Notes: a model not told the origin generated them from the sequence alone. DNA of 64,000 nt from Chloroflexota bacterium (GCA_024224815.1 JAAENC010000353.1:34179-98178); one strand, 5' to 3'. Shown: positions 53,131-62,178, numbered from the stretch's first letter. Numbers and translations: made by a program.

Positions 53131-53658
53131 TTATTGACAGAAATAAAGTTTTTGATCTTCAATATTCAAATAGGGAACGCCAGAGATCGATTTGATTGTC
53201 CCTTCAGCCGCCACACAGTCGCCTATCTCAACATTATAGTAATACTTGGTGTCGTACATGAAAAAGGAGTTCTTTTCTGAGCCAAAATCAATGCGCCAGG
53301 CTTCATTAGTATTATAGGTTTTATAGACATCGCCATAAACACAGTGCTTTTCGCCTTCCATATCGCGGGTAATGTCTTTCCAATTGATACAGCCGCCTTC
53401 TTCCTGGGAAGTTCCCTCTGAGCTGACAGGGGTATTTTCAGGTGCAGCGGTTGGGGGCGGAGGGGCAGTTGGCGGGATGGGTGTATTTGTCGGCAAAGGC
53501 GTGGCGGTAGGCTCGGGGGCGAGGTCAGGAAGAACAAATATCCCAAATATAGCACTAACTACAAGACATCCGATGCAAAGGACAACGATGCCGATGATGA
53601 TGTAAATGAGCTTTGAATTCTTCTTTTTCTCTGCTGGGGGTTGTTGGGGTGTTTCCAT
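53131..53658 (-). CDS. Membrane-anchored OB-fold-like exported protein
   Basis: 175 residues. A Lys-rich N-terminus precedes one helix (LIYIIIGIVVLCIGCLVVSA), then a Pro/Thr/Ala-rich stalk (about 45-85) with repeated TPLP and PTA. The exported C-terminal domain of about 80 residues (CINWKDITRDMEGEKHCVYG, WRIDFGSEKNSFFMYD, IGDCVAAEGTIKSISGVPYL) has the strand order of a small OB-fold like those in nucleic-acid-binding or toxin-like domains. Four Cys may form disulfides. Function unknown. Ribosome site AAGGAG precedes the ATG. Confidence 0.6.
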   Translation of the reverse strand: METPQQPPAEKKKNSKLIYIIIGIVVLCIGCLVVSAIFGIFVLPDLAPEPTATPLPTNTPIPPTAPPPPTAAPENTPVSSEGTSQEEGGCINWKDITRDMEGEKHCVYGDVYKTYNTNEAWRIDFGSEKNSFFMYDTKYYYNVEIGDCVAAEGTIKSISGVPYLNIEDQKLYFCQ

Positions 53659-53774
53659 TTTTTTCTCCTTATGGCTTTAGTTTTATAAGTGTTTTGGACG
53701 AACTGTGTGAATGCTATATGTTAATTTGCGAGCAGTACACATCTACATCAATAATGTTTTATTTATTCGTTTTG

Positions 53775-54371
53775 CTAATCTTCAACTCGGACGAGGTCAC
53801 AGGCAGTTGTAAATGCGAAATCACTTTTTTTAATTTGTACATAATATTCGCCACTTTCCCAACCATTTTCGATAACTGAACCTAACTCGCCTGTTGCATT
53901 ACGAAAACGAGACCAATAGCATTCATTGAGAACATCAGTGCCAGCTTGCCCCTGATATGTCCCGGGCTCTATTTCAATACCAACTAGATAGCTTCCTACA
54001 CCTATATCAGTTGGAAAATCATTTGTCGGTTGAGGAAGGGATGGGAGATAAGTTAATGAGCATTCTGTCTGAAGAGAATAATCGCTATTTTTCACTTCAA
54101 TATAATATTGACCAATGCCATCATCACTTGCGATAATCGCATCATTTGAAGACGATGCATCTTTTCTCCTTGCCCAGTAGCAAGAGCCGGGGCCATCTCC
54201 TGCATAGCCGACATAAAGGCCGGGTTGAATATCTGTACCGATAAGATAAGTGCCATGCGTGAAATGATTAGGATTAGCTGTTGGGAGAGGAGCCTGAATC
54301 TCTGCCTCTGAAGGTCCGCAGGCAGTGAGTAGGGCAATGATTATCATGATGAATAGGACGGAGTATTTCAT
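53775..54371 (-). CDS. Lipoprotein with two CYW beta repeats
   Basis: 198 residues. Signal peptide with a lipobox (ALLTACGPS). The mature chain has two similar halves: GTYLIGTDIQPGLYVGYAGD then CYWARRKD, and GSYLVGIEIEPGTYQGQAGT then CYWSRFRN, each followed by a GxYYxxxKxSDxxxxTxC strand. Such repeats occur in secreted Actinobacterial and Chloroflexi proteins. They probably form two beta barrels outside the cell. No enzymatic motif. A good ribosome site AAAAGGAG precedes the ATG. Confidence 0.68.
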   Translation of the reverse strand: MKYSVLFIMIIIALLTACGPSEAEIQAPLPTANPNHFTHGTYLIGTDIQPGLYVGYAGDGPGSCYWARRKDASSSNDAIIASDDGIGQYYIEVKNSDYSLQTECSLTYLPSLPQPTNDFPTDIGVGSYLVGIEIEPGTYQGQAGTDVLNECYWSRFRNATGELGSVIENGWESGEYYVQIKKSDFAFTTACDLVRVED

Positions 54372-54400
54372 GTTTTTCTCCTTTTAAAGGCAGTGCATTC

Positions 54401-55402
54401 TTAAAATTCGTTATTATGTTCCACTTTAATGACGAGATTTCCTTTTTTACGCCCTGTTTCGACGTATTCATGTGTTTTAACAATTTCTTCTAATGGATAG
54501 CTTCTATCAATAACAGTTTTGAGTTTTTCGGCTTCAACTAATTCTCTAAGGAAAACCAGATCTTCGGCTGTCCCGCTGGCTGTTTGCATGATAACTTTTC
54601 TTTTGCTTGTTAACTTAACCCACTGCGCTGAGATGATCTGTGATATGGGATTAGCTAAAAGATAAGTTCCATCTTTCTTCAAGACTTTGTTGCTTTTTGA
54701 AAAGGAAATTTTCCCGATAATATCAAAAATTATATCGTAGACTTGGGCGCCTTTGGTGAAATCTTCCTGCGTGTAATCAATCACATGGTCTGCGCCGATC
54801 TCGCGCAATATCTCTAGTTTTTCACTACTATCTACAGCGGTGACCTCAGCCCCGAAATATTTGGCGAGCTGTACGGCAAAAACACCGATGCTGCCACCTG
54901 CGCCGTTGATCAGCATCTTTTCCCCGCCTTGAAGATTTGCCAATCTTAGAAAGTGCAGCGCGTCGCGCCCCCCAAAGGGGACAGTCGCCGCTTCTTCATA
55001 GCTCATATTTTTTGGCTTAATGGCTATTACACTTCCGAATTCATTTCTTTCTTCAGGCATGCAAATATATTCTGCATTTGTGCCAAAAGCCATTCCTGCC
55101 GCACCAAAAACCGGATCGCCAATTTTGAAGTTTTTTACATCTTTTCCTATAGCATCTATTACGCCCGCTAATTCTGTCCCCGGGATGGTATTCTCTTTTG
55201 GCTTTTTGAAGCCAATCCACAAACGCATCGGGAGTGATAAAAAGATGGGGAAATCGAGAGAGCGCATCTCGCAATCTCCCGCCGTGACCGTTGTCGCGAT
55301 GATCTTTATCAGTACTTCATTATCTTTGGGCGTAGGTTTTTCTACATCACCAAGTTGAAGAACATTGGGTGGGCCGTATTTTGTCCAGAGTATTGCTTTC
55401 AT
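54401..55402 (-). CDS. Medium-chain NAD(P)-dependent dehydrogenase/quinone oxidoreductase
   Basis: 333 residues. MDR fold: PPNVLQLGDVEKPTPKDNEV opening, GTELAGVIDAIGKDVKNFKIGD, and the Rossmann fold with the coenzyme loop GAGGSIGVFAVQLAKYFGAE, then VIDYTQEDF. The catalytic-zinc Cys ligands typical of alcohol dehydrogenases are not evident, so a quinone-oxidoreductase-type or zinc-less reductase is more likely. It sits 29 bp upstream of the lipoprotein gene at 53775 (same strand), but functional linkage is unclear. Confidence 0.85.
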   Translation of the reverse strand: MKAILWTKYGPPNVLQLGDVEKPTPKDNEVLIKIIATTVTAGDCEMRSLDFPIFLSLPMRLWIGFKKPKENTIPGTELAGVIDAIGKDVKNFKIGDPVFGAAGMAFGTNAEYICMPEERNEFGSVIAIKPKNMSYEEAATVPFGGRDALHFLRLANLQGGEKMLINGAGGSIGVFAVQLAKYFGAEVTAVDSSEKLEILREIGADHVIDYTQEDFTKGAQVYDIIFDIIGKISFSKSNKVLKKDGTYLLANPISQIISAQWVKLTSKRKVIMQTASGTAEDLVFLRELVEAEKLKTVIDRSYPLEEIVKTHEYVETGRKKGNLVIKVEHNNEF

Positions 55403-55496
55403 GAGTATTCCTTGTTTTAAGCGTGCAAAACGATCTCTTGTGAAACTGGAATAAAAAAGATATCGAATGACGGGTTAGTACTACAAAAAATAATAT

Positions 55497-56555
55497 TTAT
55501 TGTTTTAACAGGAAGATAGTGTATCCTCCTCCTATTGCGCCAGTAATAGCCCCGGCAAAGATACCTACTAATAATCCTCCAATCTCTATTCCCATGTCGG
55601 CAGAAAATATTATTGCAATTATTAACCCGATTATTATGCTAATAAGCCCTCCGAGTATTAGCCCTGCGATTTCTCCGATAAGCCATCCTAAAGAAATGAA
55701 CATGATTTTTTTAAAATTCATATTTATTTCTAATTTCAATACAAGAGCTGTTCCGATTCCGCCAAGTACAGCACCTAGTAAGAAACCGAGCATTCCAATA
55801 GAAGAGAAACTGCTTCCCCAGCCTATTGCTATTGCAGTAGCCCATGCTAAAGTAATTAGAGGTATTTTGTTGTTTTTTACAATAATTTCTTCTCTACGAA
55901 AAATTATGCCAGTTCCAAGCCCTCCAAAAGTTCCAGTGAGAAGGCCTGCAGCTATTACATCTACATCAACTCCTATTGTTTGCCCAACTTCCCAACCAAT
56001 TATGCCTCCTATCGCCCAACTTATTCCCCAAACAAGAAGTAACCCAATAATGTTCTCCATTCGCAGAATGGAAAATATGCCCTGTGTGAGATGTTCAGAA
56101 GTTTGTATAAAAGTCTTGCTTTCGATTTGATTGGAGCTAATTGAATTTGCAAGATCAATAAGCCTATTCTTTAAATGCGCAAGACCTCTTTTTTCTTTAC
56201 TTCCACGGATATCAATATATTCTTTAGGTTTAGTCTGTGGTAAGAAGCTGTAGGCACTAGAGTAATCCTTAATTAAAACAGGGATTATTTTTATTTTGTG
56301 TAAAAGAGCAAGTTTTATTTCACGTTGAACCCAAATCGATTCTGCAGAGCTAGGTGAAAGTAGTACTACAATAACTGCTGCTCTAGGGATTGCTTCCTCA
56401 ATCTCTTCTTCCCAAGCTGTCGTTCCTGATTTTAGTTTTTCGTCATCTACCCAAACCCTAAGTTCCTGATTGTGTAAAAATGAAACAACGCGTTTCATTA
56501 CAGTTTTGTCACGGCGACTATAACTGATGAAAATATGTTTTTGAAGTGTATTCAT
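55497..56555 (-). CDS. TIR-domain protein with C-terminal membrane helices (paralog 2)
   Basis: About 352 residues from ATG 56555; a GTG at 56591 is an alternative but lacks a ribosome site. TIR domain (about 1-130): HIFISYSRRDKTVMKRVVSF, WVDDEKLKSGTTAWEEEIEE, AAVIVVLLSPSSAESIWVQRE with the candidate catalytic Glu, then KIIPVLIKD. After a linker comes a Gly/Ile-rich region of about six helices (GIIGWEVGQTIGVDVDVIAA; LGGLISIIIGLIIAIIF). TIR domains often cleave NAD in anti-phage defence. It shares layout with the gene at 56566 and follows it by 10 bp. Confidence 0.8.
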   Translation of the reverse strand: MNTLQKHIFISYSRRDKTVMKRVVSFLHNQELRVWVDDEKLKSGTTAWEEEIEEAIPRAAVIVVLLSPSSAESIWVQREIKLALLHKIKIIPVLIKDYSSAYSFLPQTKPKEYIDIRGSKEKRGLAHLKNRLIDLANSISSNQIESKTFIQTSEHLTQGIFSILRMENIIGLLLVWGISWAIGGIIGWEVGQTIGVDVDVIAAGLLTGTFGGLGTGIIFRREEIIVKNNKIPLITLAWATAIAIGWGSSFSSIGMLGFLLGAVLGGIGTALVLKLEINMNFKKIMFISLGWLIGEIAGLILGGLISIIIGLIIAIIFSADMGIEIGGLLVGIFAGAITGAIGGGYTIFLLKQ

Positions 56556-56565
56556 AATGGGGATG

Positions 56566-57645
56566 TTATGTGAGTTTGACAAGGGAGGCACTTTTTACTT
56601 TAACATTTTCGGTTACTAAAATAGTTGAAACTCCCCCAAATAATCCTGTTATTGTTCCTGCTAGCGTAAGGTGTATTAAAATAGGGATGTTTGTATGCAA
56701 GAGAGGAGGATATAGTAAACCTATTATTCTTCTGAATGTATTGTCCAAGACAATGCTAAATCCTAAACTTAGTATTGCTCCAACAGTCCAGCTTAGCGCA
56801 ATTGTTAAGAAAGCTTTCTTATTTAAAATGCTTTTTTCTCTGTCTAAAACATACGCAGTAATAAACCCACCGATTAATGTGCTAATGATGAAACCAAATA
56901 GATTAATTGAGAAACTACTCGCAAAGCCAGCCCCCCAAGCAAGTCCCCAACCAAAGGTGATAAGTAGTATAGGGAGTTTGCTAGTTTGTTGTAAAACTTT
57001 TTCTTGTCGAAGAATAAGAGATGTACCAAGACCACCTGTTAAACCTATAAAAGCTCCTCCAACAAGCATTCCTGCGTTTTTTTCAACCACCCCTGTGATT
57101 CCAAGACCAAGTATCCAACTTATGCTCCAAATTAGTAATAACCACACAATGCTTTCAGATGCTAGGATTGGTTTGATTTTTTTTGAAAAGGTATTGAGAT
57201 TATCAGAGTAAGTTTTGTTGTTTATTTCCTTGTAAAAAGAATTTCTCTTGTTTGTCGATAAAGAAAAATATAAGGAGTGTAACCCTTGTTCTTCATTGTC
57301 ACCTCGAAGATCAATATATTGATTCGTGATTAGGCGCAGGAAAATAGAATCTTCTTCCTTACCCTTTATCAGCACAGGGTAAATGTTTACTTTATACTGT
57401 TCTGCTAGTGTGATTTCACGTCTTACCCACTTAGAAGATTTAGCGTTAGGAGAGAGAAGCACTATTATTGAAGATGCCTGAGAAATGGCCTGCTCCGTTT
57501 TTGTTTCCCAAGAAGAAGTTCTTTTTCTGGACTCTGCCCAAAGATTGAAGTTATTCTCTTGGAGGAACGCTACTACACGTCTCTTAACCTTTTCGTCACG
57601 TTGACTATAACTAATATAAATATGTTTTTTTTGTTGTGAACTCAC
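56566..57645 (-). CDS. TIR-domain protein with C-terminal membrane helices (paralog 1)
   Basis: 359 residues from GTG 57645 with GAGGAGAT ahead. TIR domain: KHIYISYSQRDEKVKRRVVA, ASSIIVLLSPNAKSSKWVRREITLAE with the Glu in the expected third-helix position, and NIYPVLIKGKEEDSIFL. A linker (about 125-160) leads to six or so Gly-rich helices (IVWLLLIWSISWILGLGITG; LPILLITFGWGLAWGAGFAS; LTIALSWTVGAILSLGF). First of a two-gene operon with the related TIR gene. It may be an abortive-infection effector acting at the membrane, which is inference from fold and context. Confidence 0.8.
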   Translation of the reverse strand: MSSQQKKHIYISYSQRDEKVKRRVVAFLQENNFNLWAESRKRTSSWETKTEQAISQASSIIVLLSPNAKSSKWVRREITLAEQYKVNIYPVLIKGKEEDSIFLRLITNQYIDLRGDNEEQGLHSLYFSLSTNKRNSFYKEINNKTYSDNLNTFSKKIKPILASESIVWLLLIWSISWILGLGITGVVEKNAGMLVGGAFIGLTGGLGTSLILRQEKVLQQTSKLPILLITFGWGLAWGAGFASSFSINLFGFIISTLIGGFITAYVLDREKSILNKKAFLTIALSWTVGAILSLGFSIVLDNTFRRIIGLLYPPLLHTNIPILIHLTLAGTITGLFGGVSTILVTENVKVKSASLVKLT

Positions 57646-57732
57646 AGAATCTCCTCATACTATAGCGAATACTAAAAGGCATAAGTGTTTGTATAAATTA
57701 ACTAACTTTTCTTCTCTGTTTTTTACAACGAA

Positions 57733-59940
57733 TCACTCCTCACGAATCAACGCCGCAAAAGGCAACGCCTGCGTAGATTCCCCTCTGCCCGTATTCCATG
57801 TGATGACCAACTCTTCCTTTGCGCGGGTGATGCCTACATATAGAAGGCGCAACCTTTCCCTTACATAATCTACTCTTGCATCAAGTGTTGCCTGCCCCTC
57901 GCTATACCAATCATATTCGCCGGTTTGGGTGGCCGCATCCAGTTGGGCGATGGCTTCCGCTTCCAAATTTAGCCTGTCTCGCGCAAACCATTTCTCCGAA
58001 ATAAAGCTGTCATTCGGCTGATTCGAGGGGAAAGTATAGTTGTTCACCGAAGTCAAATAAACCCGATCCCACTCCAGCCCTTTCGCCTTGTGCATCGTCG
58101 TCACCACCACTTTGCCCTTATAACGGTCCGGGTCAAAGCCGCCATCATCTGCCGAAAAACCGATAAATTTGCGCTGGTTTTTAGCGATCACGGCCAACTC
58201 TCCCGTCAATTCTGGCAGCCGCCATTCGCTGTGGTCATTTGCGGCTTGTCTTAAAACGATTGCTAATTTATGCGCCAAAGCCAAGTCTGCGGCCTCGGTG
58301 AAAAGGTCTTGCGCCAATGTCAAAATTAATTGATCTATGGGAAGCGTGACCGCGTCCAGCCATCTCTGCACATTTTCTCGGAAGAATAATAATTCATTGA
58401 TGACATCCTCGGGTTCGCTCTCGCTCAAACTTGCCAGCCAATCTTCATCAGGTGTGGGGGCGAGAAACATCTCGGTTTTCCCCGCTTTTTTAACCAGCTT
58501 GGTAATGTGCTTATAGAATTCGGCGTACTCATCATCTTCTCGCCATTCTCTTCGCCAAACGCGATAGACCGTTGCCAATTTTGCAGATGATTGTGGGTCA
58601 GAGAGATATTGCACAATATTGCCTAACGCCCCAGCTGTTTGCCGCGTCGATTGTGTGGATGAGAGGGCTTCGATCACTTCAAGGCCTTCTTTTTTGAGCA
58701 TATCTGCGATCTCAGCGCCGCGTGTATTGCGTGGGACAAGCACAGCAACGGTTTTATCTGGGTTTTTGGGAACCCAACGAGTGAGCGACTCAACGAGGGC
58801 TTTCATCTCTGCCTCGGGACTGAATTTTTTCTTTATTAAATGGAGCCCAACCCAATTTAAGGGCGGATTCGGTTGGGGATCATCGGGGGCGGTTGGCTGA
58901 ATATAGGGCGGAAAAAGCGCATCGCGCGCATTCGCATCGGGATGTCCTTCCATCACCCAATCAATAAGCTGATTTGCGAGATCAATCACGGCTGGCTGCG
59001 AACGCCCGGATTCCGGTAATTCTCGCTGAAAATCGGCTTCGTTGGCGATAAAATCGCGCAGAAGTTGGGGGTTAGCGGTGGTGAAAGTTTCGAAAATGGC
59101 CTGATTTGGGTCGCCGACGCGCACCCAATTGCCCGAAGAAAGCAGGCGCAAAATCTTTTCTTGGGTTTGGCTGCTGTCTTGGGCTTCGTCTTCGAGAATA
59201 TAGGGAAAACGATAGCGAAGGCGCTCGAGGAAATCGGGGTCGCGTTCGAGCAGATCGAGGGAGAGCCGAATGAGATCGTCGAAATCGACCGCGCCTCTGT
59301 AGGAGAGGGCGCGCTGATAATCTTGGTAAATGGCGAGGCCCATCTCGGCGAGGGGCAGGGGCGCGGGTTGCTGATTGAGCCTGTAGCGGAGTTGGTCGGG
59401 CAAAATTCGGCGGTCTTTTGCCGAGCGAATAAATGCGAGCGCGATATTTTCGAGCGCTTGCGGAAGTTGTTGGCGGCGCGTCCAATCTCTTTTTGATTCT
59501 TCCATATCGGGGTCGAGGAAATCATCGAGGGCGTTTGGGTTTGCGGCCAGCCACGCTGAAACGGCTTCTTTGCGAATGTAATTGGCTTCGCGCTCATCAA
59601 TGATGCCAAAACGCTCATCCAGCCCGACCATGCCGGGTTTTTCTCGGACAATATCGTGCGCCAAACCATGCAGCGTTCGGACGCGATATCCGACGCGAGG
59701 CAATAGCCCGCGTGATGTAATAAAATCATTAATTCGGCTGGAGAAATTATCCACCGCCGAGTTGACGAGGGTTACGATGAGGACTTCCTGCTCAGGGGCG
59801 AGGTCGCCGCGCCCGATAATTTCGGCTGCGAGGGCAGAGAGGGTAAAGGTTTTCCCTGCACCGGGCACTGCGGCGATGCCCATTGTGCCGTGGGTGTATT
59901 GGAGAATTTTCTGTTGGGAGGGGCGGTAGCTTATGTTCAT
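57733..59940 (-). CDS. UvrD/Rep-family superfamily I helicase
   Basis: 735 residues. Motif I AAVPGAGKTFTLSA, the TLVNSAVDNFSSRI Ia region, motif II ILEDEAQDSSQTQ, motif III VRVGDPNQAIFETF, motif V VVTTMHKAKGLEWDRVYLT, and motif VI RLLYVGITRAKEELVITWN. The length and an insert-rich 2B region suit a DNA helicase of the Rep/UvrD/PcrA type. No nuclease domain is visible at the C-terminus. It sits between the TIR pair and the AbiE operon, 92 and 13 bp away respectively, so it may belong to a defence block or be an ordinary repair helicase. Confidence 0.9.
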   Translation of the reverse strand: MNISYRPSQQKILQYTHGTMGIAAVPGAGKTFTLSALAAEIIGRGDLAPEQEVLIVTLVNSAVDNFSSRINDFITSRGLLPRVGYRVRTLHGLAHDIVREKPGMVGLDERFGIIDEREANYIRKEAVSAWLAANPNALDDFLDPDMEESKRDWTRRQQLPQALENIALAFIRSAKDRRILPDQLRYRLNQQPAPLPLAEMGLAIYQDYQRALSYRGAVDFDDLIRLSLDLLERDPDFLERLRYRFPYILEDEAQDSSQTQEKILRLLSSGNWVRVGDPNQAIFETFTTANPQLLRDFIANEADFQRELPESGRSQPAVIDLANQLIDWVMEGHPDANARDALFPPYIQPTAPDDPQPNPPLNWVGLHLIKKKFSPEAEMKALVESLTRWVPKNPDKTVAVLVPRNTRGAEIADMLKKEGLEVIEALSSTQSTRQTAGALGNIVQYLSDPQSSAKLATVYRVWRREWREDDEYAEFYKHITKLVKKAGKTEMFLAPTPDEDWLASLSESEPEDVINELLFFRENVQRWLDAVTLPIDQLILTLAQDLFTEAADLALAHKLAIVLRQAANDHSEWRLPELTGELAVIAKNQRKFIGFSADDGGFDPDRYKGKVVVTTMHKAKGLEWDRVYLTSVNNYTFPSNQPNDSFISEKWFARDRLNLEAEAIAQLDAATQTGEYDWYSEGQATLDARVDYVRERLRLLYVGITRAKEELVITWNTGRGESTQALPFAALIREE

Positions 59941-59953
59941 AGTTTTTAACCGA

Positions 59954-60775
59954 TTAGGAGAGAAGTTTTTCTAGTGCTTCAATAACTTCGTCAAAGGAGA
60001 TGCCTTTGGCATAATAATTGTCTTTGCAGTATCGTTCCCAGCGTTCTTTTAACAAAGTGTCATCTTGGAGGGCTTTTAGTGTTTCCGCTTTCTTTTCTAT
60101 CGCGCTCAATGAAGAACGATGTTTGGCTGTGGCATTCAGCGCAATAATAAAAAGTTCTTTGTCTATTCTTTGGGTTTTGCTCAGGATATAAATATCGTAG
60201 AAGTCTCGTGAGCGGGTGTTAAAAATGCCCCTGCGCAGAATGGTTTCCGCTTTTTCGGCGAGGACAGTTTCGATATTATAGGCCCATACTGCGATATTCT
60301 TCTCTTCAAATATCGAGGGGAAGGCGTATTCGATCGCTTCGGGGGTGACCTTGTCGCCAACGGTGATGTCGATTTTTAGGGGCGTATTGATCGTTTCGTA
60401 TTGGGCATTGATCGCGGCTCTGTAGCCGCCATAATCATCTGTATCACGAATATCTTTGAGTTCTTTTAGCGAAAAAATGACCCCGTCATCCAGTTCTATG
60501 GCGCAGATCTCGGATAAAGTTTGTCGGAGCGCTTCTTCAGAGAGGGGATGACTTTTTAGGGTGGTATCCATATCCATTGTTGTACGGCTGTGTACCCCAA
60601 CGAGTGATGCGATTAGCATCCCGCCTTTGAGAATGAGTTTATCTTTGTGCGTTGACTGCGAAATCCTTTCGAGCAGACGTTCGAGCATGAAATTCTGCAA
60701 GACAGCCTGCGCGGGGATATTATTTTCACTTGCCAGTTTTTTGATTCTGGCTTTGAATTGCATGGTGTTTTTCAT
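59954..60775 (-). CDS. abiEii: AbiEii/AbiGii-type nucleotidyltransferase toxin
   Basis: 273 residues. KLILKGGMLIASLVGVHSRTTMDMDTTL carries the KGG loop and the D-x-D (MDMD) metal site of the DNA-polymerase-beta-like nucleotidyltransferase fold; LKIDITVGDKV and VLAEKAETILRRGIFNTRSRDFYDIY are the other conserved AbiEii segments. AbiE toxins transfer nucleotides onto targets such as tRNA and arrest growth when phage infection unbalances the antitoxin. Overlaps the antitoxin by 4 nt, as in known type IV AbiE pairs. Confidence 0.9.
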   Translation of the reverse strand: MKNTMQFKARIKKLASENNIPAQAVLQNFMLERLLERISQSTHKDKLILKGGMLIASLVGVHSRTTMDMDTTLKSHPLSEEALRQTLSEICAIELDDGVIFSLKELKDIRDTDDYGGYRAAINAQYETINTPLKIDITVGDKVTPEAIEYAFPSIFEEKNIAVWAYNIETVLAEKAETILRRGIFNTRSRDFYDIYILSKTQRIDKELFIIALNATAKHRSSLSAIEKKAETLKALQDDTLLKERWERYCKDNYYAKGISFDEVIEALEKLLS

Positions 60776-61380
60776 CCAAGGATCTCTATATATTGTCTGA
60801 TGATATTATGCACGCGAAATTTCTCTGCGTAAGCATGGAGCGTATTTAGGTTTTTATCTGCGCGTGTCATATATTCCTTGAAGGCGTGATTGACGATCTG
60901 TGTATCTAGCTTTTTTCTGCTGCGCAATATATCGACGATTGTTCTTTCTGGCCCTGTGACCTTGATCTTGTTTCCGTGCGGAGAAGATAGTTTGGTGATG
61001 CCCAGATCAAATAACTCGTGCCGCACATAAAAAACTTTATGACTGCTTTTTCTGAGTGATGCGGTGTTATAGCCGACGGGTACAGAAACAGAGTAGAAGA
61101 GTGGTGCTCTGTCACTTAAATCGTGGAGATAGAGCGCTGTTTCGTGTGAAAAAATCGTGTTTCCATAACGGGATTGAAAAGAGAAAAGCTCATCTTCAAA
61201 GATATTGGTTGAGATGTATAAGCCTCTTGAAACACGTTCGATTTCTCCCTTATCCTGCAAAATAGATAGATAGGTGCGGGGAATATCCAAAGCGGCCAGA
61301 TCCGAAGTCTGCAAGATGCCTTGTTTTTTTTTGAGCAGTTCTCGTATCTGCTCTAGTGGGGAAGTGTTTTTTACATTCAC
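60772..61380 (-). CDS. abiEi: AbiEi-type antitoxin/transcriptional regulator
   Basis: 202 residues from a GTG at 61380. The winged-helix N-terminus (LLKKKQGILQTSDLAALDIP, TYLSILQDKGEIERVSRGLYI) is the AbiEi_4 DNA-binding domain; the C-terminal half (NTIFSHETALYLHDL, KVTGPERTIVDIL, IVNHAFKEYM) is the AbiEi antitoxin domain. It should bind and repress its own promoter and counter the toxin encoded downstream. The transcript start predicted from the promoter at 61387-61415 coincides with this GTG, so the mRNA is probably leaderless. Confidence 0.88.
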   Translation of the reverse strand: MNVKNTSPLEQIRELLKKKQGILQTSDLAALDIPRTYLSILQDKGEIERVSRGLYISTNIFEDELFSFQSRYGNTIFSHETALYLHDLSDRAPLFYSVSVPVGYNTASLRKSSHKVFYVRHELFDLGITKLSSPHGNKIKVTGPERTIVDILRSRKKLDTQIVNHAFKEYMTRADKNLNTLHAYAEKFRVHNIIRQYIEILG

Positions 61381-61415
61381 ACTCAGATTATATAGAGTTT
61401 GAGTGTGAATGTAAA
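61371..61415 (-). promoter_or_regulatory. AbiE promoter with overlapping 15-bp inverted-repeat operator
   Basis: On the minus strand TTTACA (61415-61410), exactly 17 bp, TATAAT (61392-61387), then the GTG start 7 nt on. A perfect inverted repeat TTACATTCACACTCA / TGAGTGTGAATGTAA (61371-61385 and 61400-61414, 14-nt spacer) covers the -35 box and the start. This is the expected architecture for AbiEi autorepression. Confidence 0.85.
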
Positions 61416-61428
61416 GGGTGGCGTTTTC

Positions 61429-62178
61429 TTATACGGGCAGGAAAATCCCAATAAAGAAGCTGGCAAAGTTAAAGACAAAGCTCAAAATGAGTGCCTTGCC
61501 AAAGCCGATTTCTTTCTTCATGAAGAAGTAAATGAATATGGCTTCGACGAAAAAGATGACCATCTCGGCGAAGAGACAGAAGATGCCCATGCCGATATTT
61601 TGGGAGGCGACGCTGATATAGGTGAAGATTGGCTGCGTGATTAAATTGATGATCAAAATGCCGAGCAGGAAACGTTTGTTGGGGATTTCCTTGTTTTTGA
61701 AGGTCACGTAGAGATAGGCGAGTAGAAGCTCAATAATTAATGTCAGAAGAAGGGGGAGGATCGGAAAGCCCAAGGCCTGCTCTTCGACGGCGAGAGAATT
61801 ATCGGTTTTTAGGGTAATAATATAATTGGCTGAAAATTCTTTTTTCTTAAAAATATCGCTTTTTCGCGTTGAACCATCTGCAAAAGAGATCTCTAGCTGG
61901 AAATAATTTGCATAGCCATAGGCCATTGAGTAGCAGGAGAATTCCTGACATTCAAAACGCTGCGGGCCCAGTTCTTCGAGAATGGCGGCATCGGAGCAGT
62001 CTGCGAGATCGCATTCGAAGAGAAGACCCGATTCGATGCTGAGCGTGCTTGGCTCACCATTTTCATCGACAAAGGTGAATTCCATCTCCGGTTTTGGGCC
62101 GGTGTCGGCGTGGGCGATGGTGGCGGGGATGAGAAGAAGGGCGAGGGTTAGAAGGAGGGAGGGGAGGTGTTTTTTCAT
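61429..62178 (-). CDS. Signal-peptide plus multi-helix membrane protein, unrecognised
   Basis: 249 residues from ATG 62178 with CAGGAGAC ahead. Signal peptide (LPSLLLTLALLLIPATIAHA), then about 100 extracytoplasmic residues containing LLFECDLADCSDAAI and RFECQEFSCYSMAYG (four Cys, likely disulfides), then four to five helices (FPILPLLLTLIIELLLAYLY; NIGMGIFCLFAEMVIFFVEA; ALILSFVFNFASFFIGIFL). Architecture is a periplasmic sensor-like head on a membrane bundle. I do not recognise the family. The start of abiEi is 49 bp downstream of its stop. Confidence 0.65.
   Translation of the reverse strand: MKKHLPSLLLTLALLLIPATIAHADTGPKPEMEFTFVDENGEPSTLSIESGLLFECDLADCSDAAILEELGPQRFECQEFSCYSMAYGYANYFQLEISFADGSTRKSDIFKKKEFSANYIITLKTDNSLAVEEQALGFPILPLLLTLIIELLLAYLYVTFKNKEIPNKRFLLGILIINLITQPIFTYISVASQNIGMGIFCLFAEMVIFFVEAIFIYFFMKKEIGFGKALILSFVFNFASFFIGIFLPV

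Noticed and set aside
55519-56130. Plus-strand 203-residue Pro/Ile-rich frame
   Set aside because: Antisense shadow of the Gly/Ile-rich membrane part of the TIR protein; composition explained by reverse-complemented Gly and hydrophobic codons.
56570-57211. Plus-strand 213-residue frame
   Set aside because: Same explanation as above for the second TIR protein; no ribosome site.
58986-59729. Minus-strand 247-residue frame overlapping the helicase
   Set aside because: Out-of-frame shadow in the same strand as the UvrD gene, which carries all helicase motifs.
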